DNA from: Plakobranchus ocellatus
Taxonomy: Eukaryota; Mollusca; Gastropoda; Plakobranchidae
Length of the DNA stretch: 21,698 bases
Direction of reading: 5' to 3'
Assembly (NCBI GenBank): GCA_019648995.1
Contig: BLXT01001278.1
Span: forward strand, 543,038-564,735
Shown piece by piece: positions 20,871-21,698 of this stretch (position 1 is its first letter; every line of letters begins with the position of its first letter). The position numbers were made by a program, and so were the translations under genes. The notes under the pieces were generated by a model. It was not told the origin of the DNA and ran no database searches. It saw only the letters and a program-made list of their open reading frames with translations.

Positions 20871-21590
20871 AGAATTCATTCCGCCACTGATTTAGACATG
20901 AAGTCTGTGAACAGTAATATTTTTTTTTCTCCGTTTGGGCAAGACAACCCTTACAAAGAATCTTAACTTGAATAATGTCATCTTAGTTAAGAGACGCCGG
21001 AGTGAACACACCTATCGCAACAGCCCTTCCCTGCTTGAAATAACAACTAGTATCTGGTTTTAAAGCTGACATTGAAAGTTGCATACTATTGTAATAAGTG
21101 CAGAGAGAGCGATTTACTTTCTAAGGATGATATCTTGCTTTGAAGAATAGTGATGCGATTAAAGCATACTGCCATCAATAATGTATTCTTGTCTTACTTA
21201 AAAAAAAAAAAAAAAAAAGAATATGAAAGCGGTCATCAAATAGCAGCAAGAGCAGGAATCGGAACCGATGATTCATGCTTGTATCGGTGAATACTTAAAT
21301 AGATGAGGGAATGCTATAAAACACATGATGTGCTGTGTGGTAGCTTATAAAATTGAAGATACTTGCACAGTCCCTTTTTCCATGTAGCAGTAAAGATGTG
21401 CAAAAGCCTGGAATAATAGCACAGTAGTTTTTTTTTTAACTAGAAGCTCTCCGGGAAATCACATTCTTTTTTGTTTTACATTGAACTGTGTTCGAGGAGT
21501 TTTATTCGTTGTATATGTAAACTTGCTTCACTTTAAAAAAAAAATTGATTGATGTACTTTTCTCCTCCCTAATTAATCTTATTAGTGTTG
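20871..21590. other. AT-rich spacer with A19 run
   Basis: An uninterrupted A19 at 21200-21218 could be a retroposon tail on the plus strand. No body or exact AATAAA signal was recognised just upstream. No gene was seen. Confidence 0.6.
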
Positions 21591-21657
21591 TTACTATCAT
21601 TATTATTACTATTATTACTACTACTACTACTACTACTTCTACTACTACTACTACTAT

Positions 21658-21698
<41 letters not shown>
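21591..21698. repeat. (ATT)n / (CTA)n triplet array to the window edge
   Basis: ATT and ACT mixtures settle into nearly pure CTA triplets that run off the right end, so the true length is not visible. Confidence 0.97.

Noticed and set aside
20236..20966. Three overlapping frames of 82-168 codons
   Set aside because: They are driven by CT/CTAT and ATT arrays, with no independent coding signal.
1..21698. CRISPR array, bacterial operon or prophage
   Set aside because: Repeats lack regular unique spacers, there are no ribosome-binding sites or dense genes, and LINE/SINE relics with abundant microsatellites indicate an animal genome.

Overview
This window looks like non-coding animal nuclear DNA, most likely from a mollusc or another lophotrochozoan. 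It is AT-rich, full of microsatellites, broken by an assembly gap, and carries only decayed retroelements. There is no operon structure, no ribosome-binding sites and no dense coding. No intact protein-coding gene, rRNA or true tRNA could be supported. The open frames on either strand are short, compositionally biased or cross simple repeats. The mollusc suggestion rests on remembered similarity of the SINE-like segment (126-276) to translated repeats in sacoglossan sea-slug predictions, and was not checked.

Layout. 1-430: triplet arrays flanking a minus-strand tRNA-derived SINE-like element. 430-3430: AT-rich spacer with a weak 5S-rRNA-like patch near 1592. 3428-3550: polypyrimidine tract. 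3784-5385: the clearest genic relic, a 5'-truncated, multiply broken non-LTR retrotransposon (LINE) reverse transcriptase on the plus strand, with the YADD catalytic motif and the conserved post-RT region still readable. 5386-8050: AT-rich spacer with a very weak second RT-like remnant on the minus strand (6836-7000). 8077-8224: TA then TATG arrays. 9030-9225: a GC-richer patch with a hairpin. 9341-10411: a candidate solo LTR (TGTTA...TAACA) holding a 72-bp-period internal repeat. 10921-11700: GT, CT and TA arrays, a 471-N gap, then a CTAT array. 11119-12550: a degenerate, irregularly spaced repeat family. 12560-21698: mostly unannotated AT-rich DNA with three local tandem duplications (14636-14750, 14802-14857, 16283-16372), a GT minisatellite, two G homopolymers (one containing an NNN gap), and large CT/CTAT, ATT and CTA arrays at the right end.

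No genes act together here. The window records retroelement insertion, slippage and local duplication. The two best-supported biological objects are the LINE fossil and the SINE-like element. The most original leads are the degenerate repeat around the gap and the candidate LTR.
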